NCBI GenBank assembly: GCA_003649085.1
Contig: QMQV01000082.1
Coordinates: 1-6,307 of the forward strand
Reading direction: 5' to 3'
Length of the DNA: 6,307 bases
From: Thermoproteota archaeon
Lineage (GTDB): Archaea; Thermoproteota; Methanomethylicia; Methanomethylicales; B66-G16
The translations under genes and the position numbers were made by a program. How positions within the stretch are numbered: the first letter of the stretch is position 1; each line of letters begins with the position of its first letter. The notes beneath the pieces were generated by a model. It was not told the DNA's origin, did not search any database, and worked only from the letters and a program-made list of their open reading frames with translations. Of the stretch, positions 5,804-6,307 are shown in pieces.

Positions 5804-6307
5804 ATGTCACAACAAATCGAGAAGGTTAGAAAACGTGACGGGCGGCTTGAAAGTTTTCAGCCATCTAAGATAGCTAACGCCATAGCCCTAGCTTTTAAAG
5901 CTGTTGGAGAGAAAGACGGCGAAGTTGCTGAAAAGCTTGCAGCCCAAGTAGTTAAGATATTGGAGGACAAGTTCAAAGGTTCAATACCCAGCGTAGAGGA
6001 CATACAGGATGTTGTCGAAGAAGTCTTAATGAAAAGCGGATATACGAAAGTAGCTAAGGCCTACATACTCTATAGACATCGAAGAAGCGAGGTGAGAGAA
6101 GCAAAAAAGCTGTTAGGTGTTCAAGACGATCTAAAGTTATCTGTCAACGCTATTAGAGTTCTTAGAAGACGCTACCTGCTAAGAAACGAGAGAGGAGAAA
6201 TTATTGAAACTCCAAGTCAAATGTTTAGAAGAGTAGCACACCACGTCGCCTTAGCGGACAAGTTTTATGGTGAAGACCCCAGCATCGCTGAAGAGTCCTT
6301 TTTCGAG
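5804..6307 (+). CDS. nrdJ: Ribonucleotide reductase large subunit, probably B12-dependent class II, N-terminal part
   Basis: The first 168 codons of a gene running off the window. Residues 5-95 are an ATP-cone, the regulatory domain that binds ATP or dATP and sets overall activity; its opening VRKRDGRLESFQPSKI (8-23), a central VEDIQDVVEEVL (64-75) and the YILYRHRR end (87-94) are typical. From about 108 the reductase N-terminal domain begins: LSVNAIRVLRRRYLLRNERG (112-131), then ETPSQMFRRVA (135-145). The enzyme reduces ribonucleotides to deoxyribonucleotides for DNA synthesis. The catalytic cysteines and glycyl or cobalamin-specific features lie beyond the window, so class II (nrdJ) is inferred from the archaeal context; class I NrdA has a similar start. 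ATG 5804 is chosen because it begins right before the ATP-cone. The ATG at 5791 is in another frame and stops by 5829. No strong ribosome site is seen, in line with a short-leader transcript. Confidence 0.85.
   Translation, partial: MSQQIEKVRKRDGRLESFQPSKIANAIALAFKAVGEKDGEVAEKLAAQVVKILEDKFKGSIPSVEDIQDVVEEVLMKSGYTKVAKAYILYRHRRSEVREAKKLLGVQDDLKLSVNAIRVLRRRYLLRNERGEIIETPSQMFRRVAHHVALADKFYGEDPSIAEESFFE

Noticed and set aside
5791..5829. ATG at 5791 as reductase start or a leader peptide
   Set aside because: It is in another frame, ends after 12 codons and has no ribosome site; ATG 5804 directly precedes the ATP-cone.
1..6307. CRISPR array, tRNA/rRNA, transposon ends or a defence island
   Set aside because: No regularly spaced repeats, cloverleaf-like sequence, transposase motif or terminal inverted repeats were seen; the genes are ordinary archaeal housekeeping and envelope types.

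Overview
The window looks archaeal, most likely from a Thermoproteota-type (TACK) lineage of moderate GC content. The evidence is purine-rich BRE plus TATA-box promoters in place of bacterial -35/-10 boxes, T/pyrimidine-rich ends, GTG and TTG starts, heavy use of AGG/AGA and ATA codons, and the gene set itself: an Lhr-core helicase with a C-terminal four-cysteine cluster, an archaeal-type ribonucleotide reductase and a sequon-rich surface protein. I cannot place it to genus.

Layout, left to right. (1) The 3' end of a gene encoding a proline-rich linker and a short coiled coil; it resembles the tails of DUF5320-type small archaeal proteins (up to 122, +). (2) Five bases later, a 145-residue protein whose predicted strand/helix order and proline-rich end resemble the SecB chaperone fold (127-564, +). 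(3) A convergent Rossmann-fold protein of the TIGR00725/LOG-like family, tail-overlapping the previous gene by 32 bp (533-1099, -). (4) A short divergent promoter region with one central TATA element. (5) A secreted, membrane-anchored surface protein with Ig-like domains and a C-terminal CFI-box followed by three predicted membrane segments (1172-2767, +). (6) A pyrimidine-rich terminator, small dyads and a promoter. (7) An Lhr-family superfamily 2 helicase (2869-5748, +). (8) A second promoter resembling the first, then the 5' part of a ribonucleotide reductase large subunit, probably the B12-dependent class II enzyme, running off the window end (5804-6307, +).

No mobile element, CRISPR array, RNA gene or defence island is visible. 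Apart from genes 1-2, which could be one transcript, each gene seems to have its own promoter. The helicase and reductase both serve nucleic-acid metabolism but nothing shows that they work together. The least ordinary items are the SecB-like small protein and the three-membrane-segment version of the CFI-box protein. All residue positions were counted by hand from the translations, and family assignments rest on recognised motifs, not searches.
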